This document shows, in pieces, positions 5,251 through 5,585 of a stretch of DNA of 5,585 bases (position 1 is the stretch's first letter; each line of letters begins with the position of its first letter). The stretch covers positions 1 through 5,585 of the forward strand of contig SKJD01000087.1 of NCBI GenBank assembly GCA_007116095.1, written 5' to 3'. The translations under genes were made by a program, and so were the position numbers. The DNA is from Candidatus Hydrogenedentota bacterium. Lineage in GTDB: Bacteria > Hydrogenedentota > Hydrogenedentia > Hydrogenedentales > SCBR16-9. The notes under the pieces are model-generated. The model had not been told where the DNA came from. It was given only the letters and a program-made list of their open reading frames with translations, and did not search any database.

Positions 5251-5567
5251 AACTTGGTATCGTTATCACGCAGACCGATCCGGAAACCGTCTTCAACGCC
5301 TTACGACTGGGGCATTACAGTCTGGAGCAAGGCGATGAGGTGCGTATCTTCCTCTCCGGGCGGGGTGTCGAGATAGACCAGATCGAGGATGAAAAATTCG
5401 ACATCCAGGCAGAAGCCCGAAAAATCCTTGACGCCGGCGGCGAATTCCTGGCTTGTGGAACCTGCCTGAAATTGCGCAATTCGGAAGGCTCGGAAATCTG
5501 TCCACTCTCTACGCTCAAAGATCACTACGAAATCGTGCGTGATTCGGACCGCCTCATCACGGTCTGA
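5247..5567 (+). CDS. DsrE-family sulfur-relay-like protein
   Basis: This is a complete 106-residue cytoplasmic protein of the DsrE/DsrF-like superfamily, whose members carry sulfur as a persulfide on a conserved cysteine or regulate such transfer. The opening strand MKLGIVITQTDPETVFNALRL, the GDEVRIFLSGRGVE segment (29-42) and the C-terminal ACGTCLKLR (69-77), CPLSTLKD (85-92) and SDRLITV (100-106) fit the family throughout, and the length is normal. C70 and C73 form a CxxC pair at the expected active position, and C85 is a third candidate. The start is fixed by AGGGG (5234-5238) eight bases upstream and by the ATGA overlap with the methyltransferase stop, which implies coupled translation. 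There are no dsrAB, dsrC, tus or rhodanese genes in the window, so the pathway is not given. Family assignment is firm; direct sulfur-transfer activity is inferred from the cysteines. Confidence 0.9.
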   Translation: MKLGIVITQTDPETVFNALRLGHYSLEQGDEVRIFLSGRGVEIDQIEDEKFDIQAEARKILDAGGEFLACGTCLKLRNSEGSEICPLSTLKDHYEIVRDSDRLITV

Positions 5568-5585
5568 TTCAAACCTTGATTTTGG

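Overview
The window holds four complete protein genes, one gene cut by the left edge, and about 1 kb of non-coding DNA crowded with palindromes. The organism cannot be fixed from the sequence. The mix suggests an environmental, probably anaerobic bacterium, tentatively of the Planctomycetota-Verrucomicrobiota-Lentisphaerota/Kiritimatiellota group. The grounds are the LamG-type protein, the small CxxC/CxxC protein, the 5TM hybrid kinase and the kind of short palindromic and tandem spacer repeats. A deltaproteobacterial-type sulfate reducer remains possible because of the DsrE/methyltransferase pair and the kinase architecture.

Layout. 1-714 (+): C-terminal part of a protein ending in a LamG/concanavalin-A-like domain. 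715-1736: no convincing gene. It holds a REP-like double hairpin (770-817), a run of hairpins ending in a T tract (951-1117), three related long hairpins (1011-1052, 1165-1220, 1652-1695), an AT-rich island with a perfect 10-bp inverted repeat (1307-1358), a larger imperfect inverted repeat (1367-1520) and two short tandem motifs of 9-10 bp period (1553-1576, 1608-1633). 1737-3902 (-): membrane-bound hybrid histidine kinase (5TM-LYT, PAS, HisKA, HATPase, REC). 3903-4070: divergent intergenic region with a TATAAT box toward the right-hand gene. 4071-4475 (+): small protein with two CxxC pairs. 4476-4668: spacer with AT-rich direct repeats, a possible 28-codon leader ORF and a G7 tract. 4669-5250 and 5247-5567 (+): class I SAM-dependent methyltransferase and DsrE-like sulfur-relay protein, overlapping by ATGA and therefore almost certainly one operon.

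The kinase has no partner response regulator or output gene in view, so its pathway is unknown. The methyltransferase-DsrE pair is the only clear functional unit, and the overlap suggests a shared sulfur-related role. The most unusual part is the spacer 715-1736, which looks like a landing zone for small palindromic repeats and may carry a structured RNA. I see no tRNA, rRNA, CRISPR array, transposase or phage gene.
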